Assembly: GCF_029338395.1 (NCBI RefSeq)
Contig: NZ_CP119809.1
Location: 124,001 to 188,000, forward strand
DNA length: 64,000 nt
Origin: Halorussus caseinilyticus
GTDB lineage: Archaea > Halobacteriota > Halobacteria > Halobacteriales > Haladaptataceae
Reading direction: 5' to 3'
Shown here: in pieces, positions 51,605-59,357 of the stretch
How positions within the stretch are numbered: the stretch's first letter is position 1
Layout of the letters: the number at the start of each line of letters is the position of its first letter
Translations under genes and position numbers: made by a program
The notes under the pieces: generated by a model
Told to the model about the DNA's origin: nothing
The model's database searches: none
Seen by the model: the letters and a program-made list of their open reading frames with translations, nothing else

Positions 51605-52908
51605 AGCTTCCCTCCCGCGGCCACGTCGTCGGCCGCCGACCGGAGCGCTCGCTTCTCTCGCTCGCTCGACACGTGGTGGGCCACCGCCGCCTCGAACGCG
51701 TCGGCGGCGTCGGGAGCGCGCTCGGCGAGGTCGGTCTGCTCGTCGGGGTCCGAATCGAGGTCGTACAGTTCCCGGCGGCCGGGTTCGGCGACGAACTTCG
51801 ACCCGCGGGTCCGAATCGCGGTCCGGCGCTCGCCCTCGGCGAACACCTTCGAGGCGACCCACGGGCGCTTGGCGTCGGCGTCGTCCGCGAGGAGGCTGTC
51901 GGCCTCGAAACTGTGGGAGACTCCCGCGAGGTCCGCGATGGTCGGCGCGAGCGACCGGAGTTCGACCGGGCGCTCGACCCGACCCTCCGTGTCGGCGTTG
52001 CCGACGACGAGGGGGACGTGGGTCAGGTCCTCGGTCAGGTACGGCTGGTGGCCGTAGCGCTCGTGGGACCCGAACTCCTCGCCGTGGTCGGCGTGGACCA
52101 CGATGGCGGGGTCGTCGTCGGCGAAGTCCTCTCGGAGTCGGGCCAGAAACTCGTCGCCGTACCGGATGGAGTCGTCGTAGAGGTTCAGGAGTCTCCGATG
52201 TTCGCGCGCCGAGAAGTCGGGGGTCCACCCGCTGTTGAGCATCTCCCAGTAGTGGTGGAACGACCGGTAGGCGTCCCACCGGGAACTCCACCGGCGGTAC
52301 TCCTTGGGCGGGAGCCACGGGTGGTGAGGTTCGAGCAGGAGGACCCACAGGAAGTACGGCTCTTCGGCCTGCTCGCGCCACTGCCGGATGCGGTCGTAGT
52401 AGTCCTCCCACGGCCGCAGAACTTCTTCGCGCTGGACCACGTTCCGGAACAGTCGGAGGTAGGTCGCGGCCGCCCCGCCCTCGATGGACCGCTGGAAGAC
52501 GCGGTTCCACGCGCGTTCGAGGATACCCTTGTCCTCCGCGAGGAAGTCCTCGAACCAGTCGAATCCCGAGTCGAACCCGAAGTAACTCGACGCCGGCGGG
52601 TTCGGCGAGAGCGCGCCCGTGGCGTAGCCCTCGTCGGACAGCACTTCCGCAATCGTGGGCCGGGACGTGACCTGCTCGCGCTGTTCGGTGTTGAAGCCGA
52701 TTTCCGGACTCGCCAGCGAGTGTTCGCCGGTCATCACGCTCGTCATCGAGGCGATGGTCGGGACGCCCGACGCGGTGGCGTTCTCGAACACCAGTCCGTC
52801 GTCGGCGAGGGCGTCCAACGCTGGCGTGGTGTCGCGGTCGTAGCCCATGAATCCGCAGTGGTCGGCGCGCAAACTGTCGTACGTGACGAGTATGATGTTC
52901 TGACTCAC
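51601..52908 (-). CDS. Alkaline-phosphatase-superfamily 'sulfatase', second class
   Basis: A 435-residue paralogue of the gene at 50288. Metal site LVTYDSLRADHCGF (Asp11, Asp16), nucleophile position Thr51 in TIASMTSVMTG, second metal site HADHGEEFGSHERYGH. The tail DDVAAGGKL resembles its neighbour. The start is GTG at 52908, overlapping the stop of the glycosyltransferase upstream (GTGA). Tandem location implies duplication, but identity is only moderate. Confidence 0.87.
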   Translation of the reverse strand: MSQNIILVTYDSLRADHCGFMGYDRDTTPALDALADDGLVFENATASGVPTIASMTSVMTGEHSLASPEIGFNTEQREQVTSRPTIAEVLSDEGYATGALSPNPPASSYFGFDSGFDWFEDFLAEDKGILERAWNRVFQRSIEGGAAATYLRLFRNVVQREEVLRPWEDYYDRIRQWREQAEEPYFLWVLLLEPHHPWLPPKEYRRWSSRWDAYRSFHHYWEMLNSGWTPDFSAREHRRLLNLYDDSIRYGDEFLARLREDFADDDPAIVVHADHGEEFGSHERYGHQPYLTEDLTHVPLVVGNADTEGRVERPVELRSLAPTIADLAGVSHSFEADSLLADDADAKRPWVASKVFAEGERRTAIRTRGSKFVAEPGRRELYDLDSDPDEQTDLAERAPDAADAFEAAVAHHVSSEREKRALRSAADDVAAGGKL

Positions 52909-54200
52909 TCTGTTACCTCCTGATAAATCGAACGCACGTCCTCGGTGACCCCCTCCCACGACACGTCCCGAGCGCGCTCACGTGCGCGCTCGGCCATCCG
53001 GTCGCGCTCGGCCGGGTCGTCCAACAGCTCCGACACCGCCGACGCGAACGCGTCGGCGTCACCCGGTTCGACCACCCGACCGCACCGCTCGTCGTCCAGC
53101 AACCACGGGACTCGGCCGACTCGGGTGCCGACGACCGGCGTCCCCGCCGCCATCGCCTCGGCGACGGTCATTCCGAACCCCTCTTCGAGCGAGGGCGCGA
53201 CGAACACGTCGGCAAGCGCGTACAGCGCCGGGAGTTCCTCGCTCGGCACGAACCCGGTCAACTCGACGTGTTCTTCGAGACCCGCCTCCCGAATCAGCGA
53301 CCGAACCCGGTCGGTGTACGCCGGGTCGAGGTCGTTCTCGCCCGCGACGACGAGGCGGGGGTCGTGGCCCGACGCCGCGACCTGCTCGACCGCGCGAACG
53401 AGGTCCACGACCCCCTTCCGGGGCATCACGGTGCCGACGAACAGCAGGGTCGGTCGGTCGCCGAGGTCGTACTTCGCTTCGACTTCGGTGACCACCTCGT
53501 GGTCGGGGTCGCCGAACCGGTTCAGGTCCACCCCGTTGGGGACGACCGAGAGTTTCGAGTCGGGCACGCCGCGGTCGGCGAACACCTCGCGTATCTCGGG
53601 GTTGAGGACCGCGGTCTTCTCTGCCCGGTTTGCGAGGTACACGTCGGGCGAGAGGCGCTTGACGATTTCGGGCACGGCGAGTCCGCCGTCCGCGGACTCG
53701 CCGTCTCCCCCGTCGGCGTCTCCGCGCCCGCCGTCGCCGCCCTTCTGGTCGTCGCTGAGCGCGTCCAACCGGAGTTCGCCGAGGTGGGCGGTGTACACCA
53801 TCCGGTCGCGCAACCACGGGGCGACGGTGGCGAGGACGCTCGCCGCGAACGGGAGGTGGACGTGGAGCAGGTCGAAGTCCAGACTCCGGAGGTGCCGGAG
53901 GGCTTCGAGCGCGAAGTTGGTCCGGTCGCCCACGAGTCGCGCGAGTCCGACCGGCGACGTGACCATCTCGTAGGGCACCCGCGTCCACGGTTCGTCGGCC
54001 CCGGTAGCGAGGTCGAACCGGTGGAACGCGACCCCCTCGCGCTCCTCGGCCGCCGGGAGACCGGCCCACCGGCGTTCGAGGACCGTGACCTCGTGGCCCG
54101 CGGCGGCGGTCTCTCGCGCGAGGTGCCACACCACGTTCGGGACCGACCCCCGACCGTCGTAGACCTTCTCGTGGCCGTCGTAGAGGTGGACGACCCGCAT
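52905..54200 (-). CDS. GT4-family glycosyltransferase
   Basis: A 431-residue GT-B enzyme with N-terminal MRVVHLYDGHEKVYDGRGS, an acidic low-complexity insert around residues 155-170 (GGDGGRGDADGGDGES), and donor domain TLLFVGTVMPRKGVVDLVRA, LTGFVPSEELPALYALADVF and EEGFGMTVAEAMAAGTPV (the GT4 EGFGxxxxE motif). The ATG overlaps the upstream TGA by one base pattern ATGA/TCA, so it belongs to the same operon. Confidence 0.92.
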   Translation of the reverse strand: MRVVHLYDGHEKVYDGRGSVPNVVWHLARETAAAGHEVTVLERRWAGLPAAEEREGVAFHRFDLATGADEPWTRVPYEMVTSPVGLARLVGDRTNFALEALRHLRSLDFDLLHVHLPFAASVLATVAPWLRDRMVYTAHLGELRLDALSDDQKGGDGGRGDADGGDGESADGGLAVPEIVKRLSPDVYLANRAEKTAVLNPEIREVFADRGVPDSKLSVVPNGVDLNRFGDPDHEVVTEVEAKYDLGDRPTLLFVGTVMPRKGVVDLVRAVEQVAASGHDPRLVVAGENDLDPAYTDRVRSLIREAGLEEHVELTGFVPSEELPALYALADVFVAPSLEEGFGMTVAEAMAAGTPVVGTRVGRVPWLLDDERCGRVVEPGDADAFASAVSELLDDPAERDRMAERARERARDVSWEGVTEDVRSIYQEVTE

Positions 54201-55309
54201 CAGGCCACCTCCCGGTAGAGCGTCTCTGCGCGGTCGGCGAGGCGGTCCCAGTCGTACTCGCTGGCGGCGGCCACGCAGTCTTCGGGCGCACACGCTCGGG
54301 CCGCCAGAATCCCGTCGGCGACCGCTTCCGGCGTGGGGTCGCAGACCGCGCCGGTCTCGCCGTCGGCCACGAGTTCGGTCGCGGCGTTGCGCGGGTGGTC
54401 GATGGTCACGACCGGCGTCCCGCAGGCCATCGCCTCCAGTGCTGTGATGCCGAACCCCTCGCGCTCGGAGGGGAGCGCGAGGGCGTCGGCGGCCTTCATG
54501 AGGCCCAGCACGTCCTCGTACTCCTCGTAGAAGTCCCTGACCGTCACGGTGGCGTCGAGTCCCTCGTCGGCGACGAGGGACTCGATTCGGTCGCGCTCGG
54601 GTCCCTCGCCGACGACGGTACACTGCACGTCGGGGTTTCGCTCGCGGACCCGCGACATCGCCCGGACCAGCAGGTCGGCGTTCTTCTCGGGGATGAGTCG
54701 CCCGGCGAACAGCACGTCCACGTCGGCGTCGGCCTCGGGCGCGTCCTCGACTTCCGCCACCGAGATGCCGTTCGGCAGGTAGCGGGGGTCGGACGCGCCC
54801 AGACTCGCCACGTCCCGGCGGGTCCGGTCCGACACCGCGAGGTGGCAGTCCGGCACCGCGGCGGTCGCTCGCTCGACGAGTTTGCCACAGACGCCCTTCG
54901 CGCCGAGGTACTCGTACCAGTAGTCGCCCCACACCTCGTGCCACGTCAGGACGAGGGTCGCGCCGTGGCGAGCCGCGGACAACTTGCTCGTGAACGCCGG
55001 GAAGTACGGGAACTCCTGACAGTCGATTACGTCGAACGACTCCGAGAGGAGCGGTCGGGCGACCCGCGCGGCGAACGACAGCGCCTCGGGAATCGAGCGC
55101 CGCCCGTCCACGTAGAGGGTCTCGGGTTCGCCGACGCCGTGGAGCGTGACGCCCTCGCGTTCGATAACCGCCGGGCCGTCCCAGTAGTGGAGTCCGTACC
55201 AGTGAACGTCGTGGTCGTCAGCGAGTCTGCGCGCGAGTTCCCAGACGCGCTTCTGGACGCCGCCGGTCTCCCACGGGTACACCGCGTCGTAGACGTACGC
55301 GATTCTCAT
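54200..55309 (-). CDS. GT4-family glycosyltransferase
   Basis: A 369-residue GT-B enzyme. N-terminal RIAYVYDAVYPWETGGVQKR is the typical glycine-rich acceptor loop; the donor domain has LFAGRLIPEKNADLLVRAMS, VVGEGPERDRIE and REGFGITALEAMACGTPVV. It lies between the YdjM-like gene and the next glycosyltransferase with 4-base overlaps on both sides. Confidence 0.93.
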   Translation of the reverse strand: MRIAYVYDAVYPWETGGVQKRVWELARRLADDHDVHWYGLHYWDGPAVIEREGVTLHGVGEPETLYVDGRRSIPEALSFAARVARPLLSESFDVIDCQEFPYFPAFTSKLSAARHGATLVLTWHEVWGDYWYEYLGAKGVCGKLVERATAAVPDCHLAVSDRTRRDVASLGASDPRYLPNGISVAEVEDAPEADADVDVLFAGRLIPEKNADLLVRAMSRVRERNPDVQCTVVGEGPERDRIESLVADEGLDATVTVRDFYEEYEDVLGLMKAADALALPSEREGFGITALEAMACGTPVVTIDHPRNAATELVADGETGAVCDPTPEAVADGILAARACAPEDCVAAASEYDWDRLADRAETLYREVA

Positions 55310-55926
55310 CTGTCGCCCCCGTCGCCTCGACTATCTAGATCATTCTTTCGGCCATCTTTATCGTTTCTTTGCAATTCTACTCCGTTCTCTCGGCTCCCGG
55401 AATCGTTCTCCCGTGACGCGGACTCCGTTCCGAGGTACACCGCGGCGAACGTCAGCGCCGAGGCGATGCCGAACCCGTTGAGGAACCCGTAGGCGTTGAA
55501 CCCGGCCCGCGGCGCGGTGGTCCGAAGCGCGACCATCGGCCCGCGGACGGCGATGCCGAACGGGTCCGCGCCGAACACCACCCGCGCGGGGTAGGTGAGA
55601 CCGACGCCCGACTCGACCAACGGGAACAACACCGGAACCGGCCCGCCGTCTATCACGTCGAGAACGAGGTGACTCCACGCGAACGCGACCGCGAGTCTGC
55701 TCGCGCCGAGTTCGCCGGTGAGCGACTTGTCGGTCCCGACCAGCGCCAGCGACACCGGCAGGAGCGCCACCGCCGAGTGGAGCAGTCCCGGCACGCCGAG
55801 GAACTTGTCGAAGTCCGACAGCAGGCCGAACCCGGCCAGCGCGAACCACCACGGCGACTCGAAGTACTCCCGGCGAACCGCGTACGCCACAGTCAGCGGA
55901 AGGAACAGGTGGGTGAGTACGTCCAT
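55306..55926 (-). CDS. YdjM-like membrane-bound metal-dependent hydrolase (DUF457-like)
   Basis: A 206-residue membrane protein beginning MDVLTHLFLPLTVAYAVRRE. Conserved His/Asp of the family are visible: THLFLPL, SDFDKFLG, LLHSAVAL and WSHLVLDVIDGGPVPV. About four membrane segments are followed by a hydrophilic tail rich in Asn, Asp and Arg. Substrate unknown. It is the first gene of the minus-strand operon running down to 49191. Confidence 0.85.
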   Translation of the reverse strand: MDVLTHLFLPLTVAYAVRREYFESPWWFALAGFGLLSDFDKFLGVPGLLHSAVALLPVSLALVGTDKSLTGELGASRLAVAFAWSHLVLDVIDGGPVPVLFPLVESGVGLTYPARVVFGADPFGIAVRGPMVALRTTAPRAGFNAYGFLNGFGIASALTFAAVYLGTESASRENDSGSRENGVELQRNDKDGRKNDLDSRGDGGDR

Positions 55927-55959
55927 CAGTCGCCTCCACGGGGATTGTGACGGACCACG

Positions 55960-56184
55960 CTACTCGTCGAGATAGCCAAGCGACTTGAGTCTGTCCTCGA
56001 CCTCCGCCTCGTCCACGGCCCCCTCGTCCCCGTCGGTGTCGTCCTCGACGCGGTAGAGGACTTCCTCCATGGCGAACGCGACGTACTCCGACGCCGTGTC
56101 GAACTCCGTCCGGGGCAGGCGCTTTTCGACTCGGGACACGATTCGTTCCGGCAACTCGACCGTCTGGGTCTGGTCTTCGTCCAT
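55960..56184 (-). CDS. Small ribbon-helix-helix-like protein with LGY tail
   Basis: A 74-residue acidic protein: TVELPERIVSRVEKRL is a ribbon-helix-helix-like strand and helix, TASEYVAFAMEEVLYRV the second helix, and VEDRLKSLGYLDE the C-terminus. The end matches the RLxxLGY tail of the nearby AlkP-superfamily proteins (DRLEHLGYA, DRLEELGYA). It could regulate or bind components of the glycan system. A strong TATA box sits 27 bases upstream. Confidence 0.8.
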   Translation of the reverse strand: MDEDQTQTVELPERIVSRVEKRLPRTEFDTASEYVAFAMEEVLYRVEDDTDGDEGAVDEAEVEDRLKSLGYLDE

Positions 56185-56202
56185 GAATTAGTCCTTCCGA
56201 GC

Positions 56203-56215
56203 AGGTTTATAAGTT
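56203..56215 (-). promoter_or_regulatory. TATA box of RHH-like gene
   Basis: Minus-strand AACTTATAAACC, centred about 27 bases upstream of the ATG at 56184. Confidence 0.7.
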
Positions 56216-56312
56216 GAAAATTACTTTCGTTTTATATTCCTTTCTATTCTCGCCGGGTTCCGGTCCCACCGACAACGTAGATTTTTCACTCTGCGCCCGC
56301 AACTATCCTCCG

Positions 56313-56567
56313 ATGGGGCTCACTGCGGTCGTGGCGAGTACGGCGGAAGAGGTTTCCGCGGCGACCACGCCGTCCGTCCCGGTCGGACTGGCGAGCGGGG
56401 GCATCTTCGCGGCCGTCGCGCTCGTCATCGTCCTCGTCTACGTGGACCTCCTCGACGCGTCCGACATCGAACACGAGGGCCTGCGACGACTGCTGGTCGC
56501 CACTATCCTCCCGCTCTTGCTCACGTTCGGCGTCATCGTGCTCTACGAGTCGCTGAGCGTCGTGTAG
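56313..56567 (+). CDS. Small two-helix membrane protein, 84 aa
   Basis: Two hydrophobic segments at about residues 22-45 (SGGIFAAVALVIVLVYVDLL) and 59-82 (LLVATILPLLLTFGVIVLYE), separated by a charged loop (DASDIEHEGLRR). Function unknown. The ATG at 56313 has a GATTTTTC box about 30 bases upstream; the longer frame at 56214 is not supported. Its 3' end and stop are part of a 31-base tandem duplication. Confidence 0.8.
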   Translation: MGLTAVVASTAEEVSAATTPSVPVGLASGGIFAAVALVIVLVYVDLLDASDIEHEGLRRLLVATILPLLLTFGVIVLYESLSVV

Positions 56568-56605
56568 CGCCGGGTACGAGTCGCTGAGCGTCGTGTAGCG
56601 CCGGG
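56544..56605. repeat. 31-bp tandem duplication at gene end
   Basis: Units 56544-56574 and 56575-56605 are identical (start TACGAGTCGCTGAGCG), with a partial third copy to 56613. The first unit includes the last codons and the stop of the membrane-protein gene; the second unit would extend the frame only if the stop were lost. Confidence 0.9.
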
Positions 56606-56680
56606 TACGAGTCCCGCCCGCGACTCGTCGCGGACGGGACGACCGAAGGGTCCGAAAACAGGTTCTGAGCGACCGACCCG

Positions 56681-58495
56681 TCAGGGCGCGTAGTAGTACT
56701 CGCCTTCCTTCTTCTGCTCGCGGTCCAGTTGGCTCCCCGGCTTGTTGATGCGCGGGCGTCCAACGTTCTCGTCGCGCCGGAAGGTGATGTCGAGGTTGGC
56801 GAGGAAGTCGTTCATGCCCTCGCGCATCCCCTTGGGTTCGCTGGCGTGGCCGTGGACCGCGGGTTCGCCGTCGAACACCATCAAGCGGTCGGCCAGCAGG
56901 TCAATCATGTAGATGTCGTGGTCGATGACCATCACGGTGGCGTCCTGCTGTTCGGCGAATCGCCGGATGGCGTTGGTCGCGCGAACCCGCTGTTCCACGT
57001 CGAGGTACGCCGACGGTTCGTCGAGCAGGTAGAGGTCGGCCGTCTCCGACAGACAGGCCGCGATAGCGACTCGCTGGCGCTCGCCGCCCGAGAGGTCTGT
57101 GAGCTGTTGCTCCATGATGCGGTCGAGTTGGAGCGGTTGGGCGATTTCGGTGTTCCAGTACGACGACCCCACGCGGTCGGTGATAGAGCGCAGGAAACTG
57201 TCGGTCCGCATCGGTTGGTCGATTTCGATGTACTGGGGCTTGTACGCGATGTCGAGTTCGAAGTCGAGTTCGCCCTCGTCGGGTTCGAGTCGCCCGGCGA
57301 GCAGTTCGGCGAACGTCGATTTCCCGATACCGTTCGGGCCGACGATGCCAAGCACCTCGTTCTCGTGAATCGTGCCGCCCTCCACGTCGAGTCCGAACTC
57401 GCCCTCGCCGTAGGACTTCGTGAGGTCCGGGTAGTTCACCAGCGCGTCGGACCGACTCGCCACCCGCGGAGCGTGTTCCTCGAACTCGATGGCGTTGGGC
57501 CGGATGCGCATGTTCTCGTTCTGGAGATACCCCTTGAGGTACTCGTTGATGCCGTTCCGGACCGACTTCGGGGACGTGATGACACCGTACGCGCCGGGTT
57601 CACCGTACGCGACGTGGAGGTTGTCGGCCACCAAGTCGAGGATTGCGAGGTCGTGTTCCACGACGAGCATCGACTTGCCCTCCTCCTCGGCCATCTCCTG
57701 AATCAGGCGCGCGGCCTTGACTCGTTGGCTGATGTCGAGGTAGGGCGTAATCTCGTCCACGAAGTAGAAGTCCACGTCGCGGGCCAGACACGCCACCAGC
57801 GCGACTCGCTGGAGTTCGCCGCCCGAGAGACTGTCGATGTCTTGGTCGCGGACGTGTTCGATTTCGAGTCGTTCGAGCAAGTCGTCCAACACGCCGCGCT
57901 CGTCCACGTTCTCCAGCAGTTGCTCGGTAGAGCCGTCGAAGCGGTCGGGAATCTTGTCCACGTACTGGGGCTTGCGCGCGACGCTCACGTCGCCGTCCCG
58001 GACCGCGCCGAGGTAGTCCTGCAGTTCGGTGCCGCGGTAGGCTTCGAGTACGGCCTCCCACCCCGGCGGTTCGGCGTGTCGGCCGAGGTTCGGCGCGAGT
58101 TCGCCAGCCAGAATCCTGACCGCGGTGGTCTTCCCGATACCGTTCGGGCCGAGGATGCCCGTGACCTGCCCCTCCAGCGGGACCGGCAGGCCGTAGAGCG
58201 AGAAAGCGTTCTCGCCGTACCGGTGAACCGGGTCGTCTTCGAGTTCTTGCGGGAGGTTGATAATCTCGATAGCGTCGAACGGACACTTCTCGACGCAGAT
58301 ACCGCAGGTCTCGCCGAGGCAAATCTCTTCGCTGATGTGAACTTGGTCGGGGTCGCCCTCGTCGGCGTCGTCGCCGCGCAACGTGATGCACTCCTTGCCC
58401 GTCCGGTTGGGCGGACAGTAGTTCTTACACTCGTAGTTGCACCGGTCTGGTTGACATCGTTCGAGGTCCACGACTGCGATACTGTCGTCCGCCAT
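56681..58495 (-). CDS. ABCE1/Rli1 ribosome-recycling ATPase
   Basis: A 604-residue twin-ABC ATPase with N-terminal ferredoxin-like Fe-S domain (CQPDRCNYECKNYC and CLGETCGICVEKC), Walker A motifs GPNGIGKTTAVRIL and GPNGIGKSTFAELL, signatures LSGGELQRV and LSGGERQRV, and Walker B regions FYFVDEITPYLD and LYLLDEPSAYLD. It splits terminated ribosomes and is essential in archaea. It is directly downstream of an EMC6-like gene with a two-base gap. Confidence 0.98.
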   Translation of the reverse strand: MADDSIAVVDLERCQPDRCNYECKNYCPPNRTGKECITLRGDDADEGDPDQVHISEEICLGETCGICVEKCPFDAIEIINLPQELEDDPVHRYGENAFSLYGLPVPLEGQVTGILGPNGIGKTTAVRILAGELAPNLGRHAEPPGWEAVLEAYRGTELQDYLGAVRDGDVSVARKPQYVDKIPDRFDGSTEQLLENVDERGVLDDLLERLEIEHVRDQDIDSLSGGELQRVALVACLARDVDFYFVDEITPYLDISQRVKAARLIQEMAEEEGKSMLVVEHDLAILDLVADNLHVAYGEPGAYGVITSPKSVRNGINEYLKGYLQNENMRIRPNAIEFEEHAPRVASRSDALVNYPDLTKSYGEGEFGLDVEGGTIHENEVLGIVGPNGIGKSTFAELLAGRLEPDEGELDFELDIAYKPQYIEIDQPMRTDSFLRSITDRVGSSYWNTEIAQPLQLDRIMEQQLTDLSGGERQRVAIAACLSETADLYLLDEPSAYLDVEQRVRATNAIRRFAEQQDATVMVIDHDIYMIDLLADRLMVFDGEPAVHGHASEPKGMREGMNDFLANLDITFRRDENVGRPRINKPGSQLDREQKKEGEYYYAP

Positions 58496-58497
58496 GG

Positions 58498-58806
58498 TTA
58501 GAAGGTGACTCCGTTCGTCAGCAGGATAGTCCACGTGACGAACCACAGCGAGAAGGTCATGAACAGCACGTAGAGGTGGTCCTTCGTGGAGAAGTCTTCG
58601 ACATCGATACCGAGTACTTGCAGGACGGGCAGCTGCACGAAGACGAACGCGGCCACGACAGCAAGTCCTAACTGGTCTTTCGCCGCCGTTCCGAGGAACG
58701 CGGACGAGACGAGCGCCGCGGCGACGCCCGCTAACGTGGCGACGGACGTTACCGTAATACCCCTGACGTGGGATGACCGTCGCTCGGATACCTGTTCGGT
58801 CGCCAT
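58498..58806 (-). CDS. EMC6-like membrane protein
   Basis: A 102-residue protein with three hydrophobic segments (about 17-38, 47-66, 78-97) and the short polar N-terminus MATEQVSERRSSHVRG. Size and helix layout fit archaeal EMC6-like proteins, relatives of a subunit of the eukaryotic ER membrane-protein complex, and such genes are found beside ABCE1 in haloarchaea as I recall. It may help insert membrane proteins. GGGTTTTTGAG lies about 30 bases upstream of the ATG. Confidence 0.78.
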   Translation of the reverse strand: MATEQVSERRSSHVRGITVTSVATLAGVAAALVSSAFLGTAAKDQLGLAVVAAFVFVQLPVLQVLGIDVEDFSTKDHLYVLFMTFSLWFVTWTILLTNGVTF

Positions 58807-58952
58807 ACCTGTTCGTCGGGGCCGCTCCCTCAAAAACCCCAACCTTTCGTCGCGCGCCGAATCGCGGCGCAACCGGGATTCGCTCCCCGCGAGACGGCCG
58901 GTCCGGAACGTCGGACGGGAAATAGCTCCGGCCGGGTCGTGACCCAAAGGTT

Positions 58953-58964
58953 GTACTTTTATGC
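58953..58964 (+). promoter_or_regulatory. TATA box of winged-helix gene
   Basis: GTACTTTTATGC, centred about 30 bases upstream of the ATG at 58990. Confidence 0.7.
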
Positions 58965-58989
58965 CGATGGCGTGTTTCGATTCGTAGCG

Positions 58990-59271
58990 ATGGCAACTCA
59001 GTCCGAGTTAGAGGACATCGACGACCTGCCGCCGAGCGCGAAACTCGTTTTCAAGGTACTCGAATACAAAGGCTCGCTGACCCAGAAACAGATAGTCGAA
59101 GAGTCGATGCTCTCGGCGCGCACGGTCCGGTACGCCCTCGAACGACTGGAAGAACTGGACGTGGTGACCGAAGACGTGTACTTCGCGGACGCTCGCCAGA
59201 ACCTCTACGAGATAGACGTTGCCTGCGACACCTCGGCCGACTGCGCCGACGCGCAGAAGTGCGCCGAGTAA
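58990..59271 (+). CDS. MarR-like winged-helix protein with C-terminal cysteines
   Basis: A 93-residue protein: LPPSAKLVFKVLEYKGSLTQ, then KQIVEESMLSARTVRYALER as helix-turn-helix and VVTEDVYFADARQNLYEID as wing. The C-terminus CDTSADCADAQKCAE holds three cysteines that could bind metal or sense redox state. The ATG at 58990 is chosen because of the TATA box. It lies 86 bases before the MMPL exporter gene. Confidence 0.85.
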   Translation: MATQSELEDIDDLPPSAKLVFKVLEYKGSLTQKQIVEESMLSARTVRYALERLEELDVVTEDVYFADARQNLYEIDVACDTSADCADAQKCAE

Positions 59272-59320
59272 TCGCCTAAGCCCGTCTCGTTGGCGAGTCG
59301 TCGAAACGCGGATGTCTACA

Positions 59321-59330
59321 ACCCTTTATG
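59321..59330 (+). promoter_or_regulatory. TATA box of MMPL gene, containing a false start codon
   Basis: ACCCTTTATG is centred about 32 bases upstream of the ATG at 59358. The ATG at 59328 that would give a longer protein is part of this box. Confidence 0.7.
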
Positions 59331-59357
59331 CCGTGGCTCCGAAGGCTTCGAAAGAAC

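Noticed and set aside
59328-59357. Upstream ATG giving a ten-residue longer MMPL protein
   Set aside because: This ATG is part of the probable TATA box; the ATG at 59358 is at leaderless distance.
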